Shown: positions 10,038 to 17,719 of the stretch, piece by piece
Layout: each line of letters begins with the position of its first letter
How positions within the stretch are numbered: the stretch's first letter is position 1
Source: Ferruginibacter sp.
GTDB lineage: Bacteria > Bacteroidota > Bacteroidia > Chitinophagales > Chitinophagaceae
Reading direction: 5' to 3'
DNA length: 64,000 bases
NCBI GenBank assembly: GCA_013141435.1
Contig: JABFQZ010000003.1
Span: 124,001-188,000, forward strand
Notes under the pieces: generated by a model
The model's database searches: none
The model's input: only the letters and a program-made list of their open reading frames with translations
Told to the model about the DNA's origin: nothing
Position numbers and translations under genes: made by a program

Positions 10038-11369
10038 ATGAACATTACTCCCAATAATATACAGCAATATTTAGATAAATTAAAAATAAAAGAACTAAAC
10101 GAAATGCAAATTTCTACAATAAGTTCTATCGAAAAAAATAATGAAATTTTGCTTTTATCGGCTACAGGTTCAGGTAAAACGTTGGCATTTTTATTGCCAG
10201 TTTTAAATTCGTTAGATTCCGATAATAAAAACGTGCAAGCTTTAATAATGGTACCAAGCCGTGAGTTGGCTTTGCAAATAGAATCGGTTTTAAAACAAAT
10301 GCAAACTGGGTTCAAAATTACAGCTTGTTATGGTGGTCATAAAAGAGAAATTGAAGAAAATAATTTGGTACAACCACCAGCCATTATTATTGGTACAGCT
10401 GGGCGTATGGCCGATCATATTCGTAGAAATAACTTTAGTACAAAAGATATTAAATTTTTGGTTTTAGATGAGTTTGATAAAAGCCTCGAACTTGGCTTTT
10501 TAGAAGAAATGCAATTTATTTTGGGCTCATTACCAGCTGTAGAAAAACGTATGCTAACATCGGCTACAAATGCGGTAGAAATACCAGCATTTGTAAAAAT
10601 GAATAATTACGAAACATTAAATTATGTAAAAGATACCGAAGATTTACCAAACGAAAACTTGCGCATAAATACGTTGCTTAGCGATGATAAAGATAAATTG
10701 CAAACCTTATTGCAACTAATTTGTTACTGCAATAATACTTCTACCATTGTATTTTGCAATCATAGAGATTCTGTAGAGCGTACAAGCCAATTTTTGGCAG
10801 AGCAAGGCATAATAAATGTTTTTTACCATGGCGGTATGGAGCAGCTCGATAGAGAAGTTGCACTTACAAAATTTAGAAACACCACATCGGATATATTGGT
10901 AACTACAGACCTTGCAAGCCGTGGGTTAGATATTGCCGATATAAGAAACATTATACATTACCACCTACCCCACTCCGAAGCCGAATTTACACATCGCAAT
11001 GGGCGTACAGCTCGTATGCATGCTACAGGCAATGTATATGTTATATGGAGTAGCGAAGAACGTTTGCCAGCCTACATTACAGCCAATGCTGCCGAATTTA
11101 ATTTGCCCGAAAAATTAGAATTACCCGAAAAACCAAAATGGAGTACTTTATTTATTGATGCAGGTAAAAAAGACAAGATAAATAAAATGGATATTGTAGG
11201 CTTTTTATCGCATATATGCCAACTAAAAAAAGATGAAATTGGATTAATAGATGTAAAAGATTTCACCGCTTTTGCTGCAATACGAAAATCGAAAATAGGT
11301 AATGTAGTGGAGTTAGCAAAAAACGAAAAAATAAAAGGCAAAAAAGTAAAAATTGCTATTGCAAAATAA
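10038..11369 (+). CDS. DEAD-box RNA helicase with DbpA-type C-terminal domain
   Basis: 443 aa from ATG 10038. I rejected the upstream ATG frame from 10011 because it runs through the promoter box. Motifs in order: Q motif (NEMQ), I ATGSGKT, Ia PSRELALQ, Ib GTAGRM, II DEFD in place of DEAD, III SAT, IV IVFCNH, V TDLASRGLDI, VI HRNGRTAR. The last 70 residues (KINKMDIVGFL ... GKKVKIAIAK) look like the RNA-binding domain of DbpA/CshA-like helicases, which suggests rRNA or ribosome-assembly substrates. It is transcribed alone. Confidence 0.93.
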   Translation: MNITPNNIQQYLDKLKIKELNEMQISTISSIEKNNEILLLSATGSGKTLAFLLPVLNSLDSDNKNVQALIMVPSRELALQIESVLKQMQTGFKITACYGGHKREIEENNLVQPPAIIIGTAGRMADHIRRNNFSTKDIKFLVLDEFDKSLELGFLEEMQFILGSLPAVEKRMLTSATNAVEIPAFVKMNNYETLNYVKDTEDLPNENLRINTLLSDDKDKLQTLLQLICYCNNTSTIVFCNHRDSVERTSQFLAEQGIINVFYHGGMEQLDREVALTKFRNTTSDILVTTDLASRGLDIADIRNIIHYHLPHSEAEFTHRNGRTARMHATGNVYVIWSSEERLPAYITANAAEFNLPEKLELPEKPKWSTLFIDAGKKDKINKMDIVGFLSHICQLKKDEIGLIDVKDFTAFAAIRKSKIGNVVELAKNEKIKGKKVKIAIAK

Positions 11370-11536
11370 GTATTTTTTTGATTTAAAAAGTATTAATAAA
11401 AACTTACTAAGATCTGAAATAAAAATTTAAAATTTTTAAACAAGTTATTTATATCAAAAAAATCGATTTGTTATCAAATTTTGATTATAATTTAATCTAT
11501 ATCTTATATTATTTACAACTCATTAAACAAATTCCC

Positions 11537-11544
11537 TAATTTTG
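11537..11544 (+). promoter_or_regulatory. -7 promoter box for nusB operon
   Basis: TAATTTTG, an exact TAnnTTTG match, with TTTA about 21 bases upstream as a possible -33 element. It lies 28 bases before the nusB ATG. The preceding 160 bases are AT-rich with no ORF. Confidence 0.6.
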
Positions 11545-11571
11545 CACCTCAATTAATGGGTTAAATAGACG

Positions 11572-12501
11572 ATGCTAAGTAGAAGAAATATTAGAATAAA
11601 AGTAATGCAAACTTTATATGCCATAGAAAGTATGGCAGGTGGAGAAAAAGTTGGAGAGCCAAATTCAATACTTGCAAAAAAAATTGAACAAAGCAAATTT
11701 TTATTTGCTTACTTAATATATTTTATTACCGAAACGGCTCGGTATGCCGAAACAGATGCTAATAATAAAGCAAGTAAAAACCTACCAACTGCACAAGATT
11801 TAGCTACAAATACCAAAATTGCTGGCAATGAAGTTCTTTGGAAAATTGTAGATGATATTTCTTTTAAAGCTACATTAAAAGAAATGAATGCCGAGCATAA
11901 AATTGACAAAGAATTATTAAAGAAAACCTTTCGCAATTTAGAAAATACTTTAGAGTATAAGGAATATTTAGAAGTACAATCGAGAGATAAAAAAGCAGAA
12001 AAAAAAATACTGGAATTTATTTTCACTAATTTATTATTGCCAAACGAAGATTTTACAAATCATATTGAAGAGCATTTTATAAACTGGGATGATGATGGTG
12101 AAATGATGCATTCTTTAATTTTAGCTTACTTAAACAAACCTGGTCAGCAAAACTTAAATGATTTTTTGAGTATAGAAAAAAGAGATTTTGCCAAAATATT
12201 AATGAGTACAGTTTTAGAGAAAAATGCACATTTACTTGCACTTATAAAGCCAAAATTAAAAAACTGGGAAGCTGATCGTATTGCATCTTTAGATTTAATT
12301 TTGCTAAAAATGGGTGTAAGCGAATTTTTATATTTTGAAACCATACCTACAAAAGTTACCATTAACGAATATATAGATTTAGCAAAAGCCTATAGTACAC
12401 CTCAAAGTGGGCAGTTTGTAAATGGCTTACTCGATAATATTCATAAAGAATTAGAATCGGAAAATAAATTAGAAAAAATAAGTTTTAAAGGAAAAAGATA
12501 A
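11572..12501 (+). CDS. nusB: Transcription antitermination factor NusB, long form
   Basis: 309 aa, about twice the length of proteobacterial NusB. It starts MLSRRNIRIKVMQTLYAIE (the R-R-x-x-R-x-x-x-x-Q-x-L-Y signature). The conserved core is at the C-terminus: NWEADRIASLDLILLKMGVSEFL followed by IPTKVTINEYIDLAKAYS and VNGLLDNI. The middle, about 150 residues, is an insertion usual in Bacteroidota NusB proteins. It binds boxA RNA with NusE/S10 in rRNA antitermination. It starts an operon with the DUF1573 lipoprotein gene (3-base gap) and yajC. Confidence 0.93.
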   Translation: MLSRRNIRIKVMQTLYAIESMAGGEKVGEPNSILAKKIEQSKFLFAYLIYFITETARYAETDANNKASKNLPTAQDLATNTKIAGNEVLWKIVDDISFKATLKEMNAEHKIDKELLKKTFRNLENTLEYKEYLEVQSRDKKAEKKILEFIFTNLLLPNEDFTNHIEEHFINWDDDGEMMHSLILAYLNKPGQQNLNDFLSIEKRDFAKILMSTVLEKNAHLLALIKPKLKNWEADRIASLDLILLKMGVSEFLYFETIPTKVTINEYIDLAKAYSTPQSGQFVNGLLDNIHKELESENKLEKISFKGKR

Positions 12502-12504
12502 AAA

Positions 12505-12945
12505 ATGAAAGAATTATTTTTAATTGCTACCAGCTTATTCTTACTTGCAAGTTGCGATGTACGTCGAAAAGATGCTCAGCAAAATACAAATAAAATCACA
12601 AAACAACTAGAAATTAAAGACCCAACTACAGTATTGGTAATAGATGATACTGCTTACAATTTTGGCAAAGCTACTGATGGCGAAGTAGTAACCTACAATT
12701 ATAGGTTTGTAAATACTGGTAGCAAACCACTTATCATTAGCGATGCTCATGCAAGTTGTGGTTGTACAGTGCCCGAAAAGCCCGAAGCACCAATACAACC
12801 TGGCGATACTGGATTTTTGAAAGTAAGTTTTAATAGTGCTGGCAGAGTTGGCCAAGTACACAAAAATGTAACTGTATCATCTAATGCCGAGCCTGCATTT
12901 CCGGAATTAATGCTAGCTGGCGAAGTAGTTGCAAAAAACAAATAA
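12505..12945 (+). CDS. DUF1573 lipoprotein
   Basis: 146 aa. The lipoprotein signal peptide MKELFLIATSLFLLASC has a lipobox (LASC), so the mature protein is anchored to a membrane facing the periplasm. The mature part is a DUF1573 Ig-like domain with the hallmark FGKATDGEVVTYNYRFVNTG and the ASCGCTVPE motif. Function is unknown; members are numerous in Bacteroidota. It lies between nusB and yajC, a common arrangement in this phylum. Confidence 0.9.
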   Translation: MKELFLIATSLFLLASCDVRRKDAQQNTNKITKQLEIKDPTTVLVIDDTAYNFGKATDGEVVTYNYRFVNTGSKPLIISDAHASCGCTVPEKPEAPIQPGDTGFLKVSFNSAGRVGQVHKNVTVSSNAEPAFPELMLAGEVVAKNK

Positions 12946-12988
12946 TTTTTTTTATAATAAAGGCTACAAAGCTACAAAAACAAACAAA

Positions 12989-13318
12989 ATGGAATTAGGT
13001 ATTTTACTACAAGCTACTGCAGGTTCGCCAGGCTGGACAACACCAGTAATGATGGGAGGAATGATTTTGATATTTTATTTTTTTATGATACGCCCACAAG
13101 CTAAAAAAGCTAAAGAGCAAAAAGCTTTCATAAGCAATATGCAAAAAGGCGATAAAATTGTAACCATTGCTGGCATACATGGTACTATTAATAAAGTAAA
13201 CGATGATGGTACTTTATCTTTAGAAACAAGCCCAGGCAGCTATATAAAAATAGAAAAAAGTACTATAAGCCCCGAGTGGACAGCTAATGTAAATAAAACT
13301 GTAGAAGCAAAAGCTTAA
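12989..13318 (+). CDS. yajC: Preprotein translocase subunit YajC
   Basis: Small inner-membrane protein that associates with SecDF; 109 aa from ATG 12989. The frame is open 60 bases further upstream but those codons overlap the previous gene, and the family start is MELGILLQ. One transmembrane helix (MMGGMILIFYFFMIRPQ) carries the diagnostic FxxIRPQ motif, followed by KGDKIVTIAGIHGTI and a C-terminal beta domain. It is the last gene of the nusB operon, ended by a strong hairpin. Confidence 0.95.
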   Translation: MELGILLQATAGSPGWTTPVMMGGMILIFYFFMIRPQAKKAKEQKAFISNMQKGDKIVTIAGIHGTINKVNDDGTLSLETSPGSYIKIEKSTISPEWTANVNKTVEAKA

Positions 13319-13328
13319 AATAAAAGAA

Positions 13329-13379
13329 ATTAAAGACTCTCTTAATAGAGGTTTCATATTAAGAGAGTCTTTAATTTTT
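13329..13379 (+). terminator. Very strong terminator after yajC
   Basis: Perfect 19-bp inverted repeat (13329-13347 with 13357-13375), 9-nt loop, then TTTT. Because its 5' arm starts with A residues it could also stop the opposing holA transcript. Confidence 0.93.
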
Positions 13380-13492
13380 GTTTCAAGATAAAAGTGTGAG
13401 TAATGCAGTATAAATAAAGCAAGTATTAACTTCTTGAGGTACGATAAATTAGTATTTACTTACACAGTTTATAAGATGCTACCATAATTATT

Positions 13493-14491
13493 TTACAACA
13501 TTATTTTTACAACCATTTCTTTCATTAGCAAAGCTCCATTAGTGCCATTATCGCCTACACCTTTGCTTTTAAGATCGTAATGGTGTAGTAATAATAATAA
13601 TTTTTCTATACCTGCATATCCATAATTTTTCATTGCGTCTTTTGCTTGAGATAATGATATGGGGTTAAAATAAAATAATGGCTTTAAAGCATTATCGCTT
13701 TTATCATTCATACCGTAAACTGCATAAATTTTACTAAAATATGCATACAAAGCTGGTAATACCATTTGTATAGCAGCAGCTTTGGGGTTAGCTTCAAAAT
13801 AATTTATTATCTTAATACATTTAGCTAAGTTTTTCTTAGCTACTGCAGCTTGCAATTCAAATACGTTATATTCTTTACTAATACCTATATATTTTTCAAT
13901 ATCATCATCATCTATCACTGTTTTATTGGTAAGGTTTATTGCAAGTTTATCTATTTCATTAGCAATTCTGCTCAAATCATTTCCAGTATGCTCTTCCAAT
14001 AATGAAGCCGATTTAGGCAAAATAGTAAACCCTTTGTTTTTAGCAAGTTCAATAATCCATTCTTGCATTTTACCTTCAGCAATTTTTTTTGTTGTTAAAA
14101 CCTCAGCATTAGTTTGTAATATTTTGTACAATTTTGTACGTTTATCTACACCTTTTGCTTTATAGCCTACTACTAATATTGTTGTAGCTAATGGTGTAGC
14201 AATATAACTCTCCAATTTGTCTATATCTTTCATGTGTTGTGCTTCTTTTAGCACTACAACTTGCCTTTCGGCAAACATAGGATAACGCCTACAAGCATTT
14301 ATAACACTAGTCCAATCAGCATCTCTACCATAAAATATGGTTAAATTAAATTCTGCTTCAGCTTCCATTAAAATATTGTGTTCAGCATAATTTATTACTT
14401 GATCTATATAATAATCTTCTTCTCCTTCTAACCAATAAACGGCTTTAAAGTTTTTTTTCTTCCAATTACCAATAATTTTTTCTACACTCAT
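13493..14491 (-). CDS. holA: DNA polymerase III subunit delta
   Basis: Clamp-loader delta subunit; 332 aa. N-terminal region YWLEGEEDYYIDQVI matches the family's FLxGEExxLxxxxI pattern, followed by ACRRYPMFAERQVVVLKEA, and the middle carries LEEHTGNDLSRIANEIDKL, typical of HolA domain II-III. It wrenches open the beta clamp in the replisome. It stands alone on the minus strand, divergent from the coiled-coil protein gene. Confidence 0.94.
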   Translation of the reverse strand: MSVEKIIGNWKKKNFKAVYWLEGEEDYYIDQVINYAEHNILMEAEAEFNLTIFYGRDADWTSVINACRRYPMFAERQVVVLKEAQHMKDIDKLESYIATPLATTILVVGYKAKGVDKRTKLYKILQTNAEVLTTKKIAEGKMQEWIIELAKNKGFTILPKSASLLEEHTGNDLSRIANEIDKLAINLTNKTVIDDDDIEKYIGISKEYNVFELQAAVAKKNLAKCIKIINYFEANPKAAAIQMVLPALYAYFSKIYAVYGMNDKSDNALKPLFYFNPISLSQAKDAMKNYGYAGIEKLLLLLHHYDLKSKGVGDNGTNGALLMKEMVVKIML

Positions 14492-14541
14492 ACTTCAAAA
14501 TTATAAACTTTTATGGGTTTAACATTTCTTTTATTAATTTT

Positions 14542-14557
14542 TGGCACAGTTTTCGTA
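14542..14557 (+). promoter_or_regulatory. Possible sigma-54-like promoter
   Basis: TGGCAC followed after 5 bases by TCGTA resembles the sigma-54 pattern TGGCAC-N5-TTGCA, but the -12 GC is degenerate. It lies 77 bases upstream of the coiled-coil protein gene. No TAnnTTTG box was seen in this gap. Confidence 0.35.
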
Positions 14558-14633
14558 CTTATGCTAATTATAAATATCATGATTAGTTATTTCATTTATT
14601 ATTTTAGTTTATTAATTTAAAAAAAATCAAATT

Positions 14634-15641
14634 ATGGCTTACGAAAATTATCCTCAATCCGATGCAACAACAAACAATAAAGTACCGCAAAAAAAAGGAA
14701 TTAGAAATATACTAACAGGCGCATTGGTGTTGGCTTTATTAGGTACTTGGGGTTATATTATTTACGATAAAAATAATGCCAAAGAAGCATTAAATAAGCA
14801 AGATAATATAATCACAAACACAGCTTTAGAAAAAGAGCAATTGCAAAAAGAATTAGAAGATGCAGCTATGCGATACGACGTATTGAAAACTGATAATTTT
14901 AAAAAAGATAGCACAATTACAAATAAAGATAGAGAAATTGCTGAAAAACGTACAAAAATACAACAACTTTTAAGCAAAGCAAATGCTACTAAAGAAGAGC
15001 TAGCACAAGCAAAAAGTTTGATACAATCTTTAAATGGCGATATTGAAACATACAAAACCCAAGTAGCCGAATTAACAGCTCAAAAAAATAAACTTACACA
15101 AGATAACGAACTACTAACTACCGAAAAAGCAACAGTAACAGAAGAAAGAGATAGGGTTCGCAAAAATTATGATTCATCAACCCAAGTAATAAAACAAAAA
15201 GAAGATGTAATCAAAGCAGGCTCTACCTTACATGCATCAAATTTTAACATAGTAGGTATAAATGAAAAAAGAAATGGCAGAGAAAAAACAACATCTACTG
15301 CAAAAAAAGTAGATAAATTAAGAATAAGTTTTGATTTAGATGAAAACTTAATTGCAGAATCTGGAACAAAACAAATTTTTGTTTGCCTAACAGCGCCCGA
15401 TGGTACACCAGTTAATGTAGAAGCATTAGGCTCTGGCACATTTCAAACAAAAAATGGCGAAGAAAAACCTTACACTCAAAAACTGGAAGTAAACTATACA
15501 CAAAATCAAAGGCAAACAATAAGTTTCGATTGGAAACAAAATTCTGACTTTGCAAAAGGTAACTATAAAATGGAAGTGTATAATAATGGTTATAAAGTAG
15601 GCGAAGGTTACAAAAATTTAAAAAAAGGAGGATTGTTTTAA
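14634..15641 (+). CDS. Membrane-anchored coiled-coil protein of unknown function
   Basis: 335 aa. Residues 1-23 are polar; residues about 24-44 (ILTGALVLALLGTWGYIIY) form one transmembrane helix, giving a large periplasmic part. Residues 50-190 are Lys/Glu/Gln-rich heptads (repeated KEQLQKELEDA, TEERDRVRKNY), a long coiled coil. Residues 200-335 form a compact C-terminal domain with beta-strand character (KLRISFDLDENLIAESGTK, FVCLTAPDGTPV, GNYKMEVYNNGYKVGEG), similar in style to adhesion or sensor domains. I do not recognise a named family. The upstream region has a sigma-54-like sequence and the gene ends in a strong terminator, so it appears monocistronic. Confidence 0.85.
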   Translation: MAYENYPQSDATTNNKVPQKKGIRNILTGALVLALLGTWGYIIYDKNNAKEALNKQDNIITNTALEKEQLQKELEDAAMRYDVLKTDNFKKDSTITNKDREIAEKRTKIQQLLSKANATKEELAQAKSLIQSLNGDIETYKTQVAELTAQKNKLTQDNELLTTEKATVTEERDRVRKNYDSSTQVIKQKEDVIKAGSTLHASNFNIVGINEKRNGREKTTSTAKKVDKLRISFDLDENLIAESGTKQIFVCLTAPDGTPVNVEALGSGTFQTKNGEEKPYTQKLEVNYTQNQRQTISFDWKQNSDFAKGNYKMEVYNNGYKVGEGYKNLKKGGLF

Positions 15642-15658
15642 AATAACAAAAAATGCAT

Positions 15659-15693
15659 AAAAAAGCCAATTGCAAATTGCAGTTGGCTTTTTT
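15659..15693 (+). terminator. Rho-independent terminator
   Basis: 15-bp stem with one mismatch (15659-15673 with 15679-15693), 5-nt loop, T-rich 3' arm; ends the coiled-coil protein transcript. Confidence 0.92.
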
Positions 15694-15788
15694 ATATTTT
15701 AAATTATACTAATATTGGTATATCATTGTTTGTCTAATCGGTATTTTAAGAAACTTATCATAAAAACTGTAACCAAAAACAATAATGT

Positions 15789-15796
15789 TACCTTTG
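15789..15796 (+). promoter_or_regulatory. -7 box for the cystathionine beta-synthase-like gene
   Basis: TACCTTTG, an exact TAnnTTTG match, 19 bases before the ATG at 15816. Confidence 0.6.
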
Positions 15797-15815
15797 CAAA
15801 TAAATTTATAAAAAT

Positions 15816-17171
15816 ATGTGGCTCAATAATATTTTAGAAACCATTGGCAATACTCCGCTAATAAAAATTAATAAAATAACAAAAGATTTACCATGCACTG
15901 TACTTGCCAAGGTAGAATATTTTAACCCAGGCAATTCTATTAAAGATCGTATGGCTTTAAAAATGCTAGAAGTTGCCGAACAAGAAGGTAAAATAAAACC
16001 TGGTGGCACAATTATAGAAGGCACAAGTGGCAATACTGGCATGGGTTTAGCACTTGCAGCATGTATAAAAGGATACAAATGTATTTTTACAACTACCGAT
16101 AAGCAATCTAAAGAAAAAGCAGATATTTTAAAAGCAGTAGGTGCCGAAGTAATTGTATGCCCTACAAATGTAGAACCCGAAGACCCACGCTCCTACTACT
16201 CTGTATCAAAAAGATTATCAACCGAAGTGCCAAACTCATGGTATGTAAACCAGTACGATAATTTAGCTAATAGGCTTGCACATTACGAGCAAACGGGTCC
16301 CGAAATATGGGAACAAACCGAAGGTAAAATAACACACTTAGTAGTAGCTACTGGTACTGGAGGAACGATAGTAGGTACAGGTAAATATTTAAAAGAAAAA
16401 AATCCGAACATAAAAATATGGGCTATAGATAGCTATGGCTCATTATTAAAAAAATATTTTGATACTGGTGAGTTAGATAATAACGAAGTATATCCATACA
16501 TAAGCGAAGGTTTTGGCGAAGATTTTGTACCACAAAATTACGATATGCAGTATATAGATGAGTTTGTAAAAGTTACCGACAAAGATGGTGCGGTAATGGC
16601 AAGGCGAATTGCTAAAGAAGAAGGTATTTTTGGTGGATATAGTTGTGGCAGCTGCTTACAAGGTTTAATGCAATTAAAAAATCAATTAAAAAAAGACGAC
16701 GTAGTTGTATGTATTTTTCACGACCATGGAAGCAGGTATGTAGGCAAAATATATAACGACCAATGGATGATGGAAAGAGGATTTTTAGAAGTAAAAACTT
16801 TTAAAGATTTAGTTAGTGGAAGAGGAAGTCAAAGACTTTTAACAATAACTTCCAACCAAACTGTTTTAGAAGCAATAGATTTAATGAAAAAATATGATAT
16901 CGAAAATATTCCAGTATTTGATAACGATGAAAATGTAGGTTCAATATCGGCACATGGTTTATTCGATAAAATTTTAAGTAACGCCGATATTAAAAACCAG
17001 CAAATAAAAACTGTTATAGAAAAACCATATCCAATAGTAGCTTTTGATACAGCAGTAGAGCGTTTAAGCACATTCATAAATAAAGAAAATGGTGCAGCCT
17101 TAAGTAAAGACGATAGCGGATTTTACCACATTGTTACAAGGCATGATATAATACAAAGCTTATCAAAATAA
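15816..17171 (+). CDS. Cystathionine beta-synthase-like PLP enzyme with CBS domain pair
   Basis: 451 aa. Residues 1-320 are a fold-type II PLP domain of the cysteine synthase/cystathionine beta-synthase family: NTPLIKI, the PLP lysine Lys43 in NPGNSIKDR, phosphate loop EGTSGNTGMG, and GTGGTI. Residues about 335-451 hold two CBS motifs, as in eukaryotic CBS, which usually bind adenosyl ligands and regulate the enzyme. It likely condenses serine (or O-acetylserine) with homocysteine or sulfide. The gene has its own promoter. No cystathionine lyase gene is adjacent, so the choice between CBS and cysteine synthase is an inference. Confidence 0.9.
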   Translation: MWLNNILETIGNTPLIKINKITKDLPCTVLAKVEYFNPGNSIKDRMALKMLEVAEQEGKIKPGGTIIEGTSGNTGMGLALAACIKGYKCIFTTTDKQSKEKADILKAVGAEVIVCPTNVEPEDPRSYYSVSKRLSTEVPNSWYVNQYDNLANRLAHYEQTGPEIWEQTEGKITHLVVATGTGGTIVGTGKYLKEKNPNIKIWAIDSYGSLLKKYFDTGELDNNEVYPYISEGFGEDFVPQNYDMQYIDEFVKVTDKDGAVMARRIAKEEGIFGGYSCGSCLQGLMQLKNQLKKDDVVVCIFHDHGSRYVGKIYNDQWMMERGFLEVKTFKDLVSGRGSQRLLTITSNQTVLEAIDLMKKYDIENIPVFDNDENVGSISAHGLFDKILSNADIKNQQIKTVIEKPYPIVAFDTAVERLSTFINKENGAALSKDDSGFYHIVTRHDIIQSLSK

Positions 17172-17188
17172 AATTCAATAATTTTTTA

Positions 17189-17227
17189 AATTTAGTATTG
17201 AAATATTCCAATACTAAATTATATTTG
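17189..17227 (+). promoter_or_regulatory. Promoter with embedded perfect palindrome, for the 53-aa protein
   Basis: TTG at 17198, 19 bases of spacing, then TATATTTG at 17220-17227: a near-ideal Bacteroidota promoter. A perfect 12-bp inverted repeat (17189-17200 with 17209-17220, 8-nt spacer) overlaps both elements. There is no T tract, so it looks more like an operator than a terminator for the gene ending at 17171. Confidence 0.6.
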
Positions 17228-17242
17228 CACAAATAAAAAAAT

Positions 17243-17404
17243 ATGCCCACAACTACTACAAAAAAATCAACAACAAAACATTGGATTTCGTTTTTAGTAT
17301 CCTTAGTTGCACTTTATGGTGTATATGTTATTGGTGGCGGTTATTGCTCTATGGTTTTACCTTGGACGGTTACGTCATTTGCTATGGCACTCGATTTATT
17401 ATAA
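17243..17404 (+). CDS. Small 53-aa single-pass membrane protein
   Basis: ATG at 17243, TAA at 17402-17404. The N-terminus is short and basic (MPTTTTKKSTTKHW), followed by a hydrophobic stretch, residues 15-34 (ISFLVSLVALYGVYVIGGG), then a moderately hydrophobic tail (CSMVLPWTVTSFAMALDLL). It is too short for ordinary ORF lists, yet it is framed by a consensus promoter 15 bases upstream and a strong terminator 21 bases downstream, which argues that it is expressed. I recognise no family. A single transmembrane helix with the N-terminus inside is likely. Confidence 0.65.
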   Translation: MPTTTTKKSTTKHWISFLVSLVALYGVYVIGGGYCSMVLPWTVTSFAMALDLL

Positions 17405-17425
17405 AAAAAATCTTACAAATATTTC

Positions 17426-17460
17426 AAAAACTTCAATACTATTTTATTGAAGTTTTTTTT
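17426..17460 (+). terminator. Rho-independent terminator of the 53-aa gene
   Basis: Perfect 13-bp stem (17426-17438 with 17445-17457), 6-nt loop, long T tract. Confidence 0.92.
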
Positions 17461-17506
17461 TATTCTTAGTATTTTGCAATATAAAAATTATTAAAATAAT
17501 ATTTTG

Positions 17507-17636
17507 GGGCTATCAGCCAAAAATATATGGCAATATTAGTCAGGTCTCAGTTGCTGTTCCGTACACTTATATTTGCATTATGCTGCAAAAGCAGCAATAC
17601 AAAAATAAGTGCACATCTCTCCTTCCACCTCAGCCC
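17507..17636. repeat. GGGCT...AGCCC hairpin element, copy 1
   Basis: This fills the 315-base gap between the 53-aa gene and the Nramp gene. An outer GGGCT (17507-17511) can pair with AGCCC (17632-17636). Inside is a long imperfect hairpin, 17561-17586 with 17591-17614, loop AAAA. The 3' flank (TCAGCCCTTC...AAATCTTTTTTC) resembles the flank of copy 2 at 48841-48915. No ORF is present. Confidence 0.55.
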
Positions 17637-17719
17637 TTCTGCAACAAATCTTTTTTCAACTTTTATTATGTTTTATTTTGTAACTTTATTTTAATACCAA
17701 ATAAAATATAGAAATTTTA

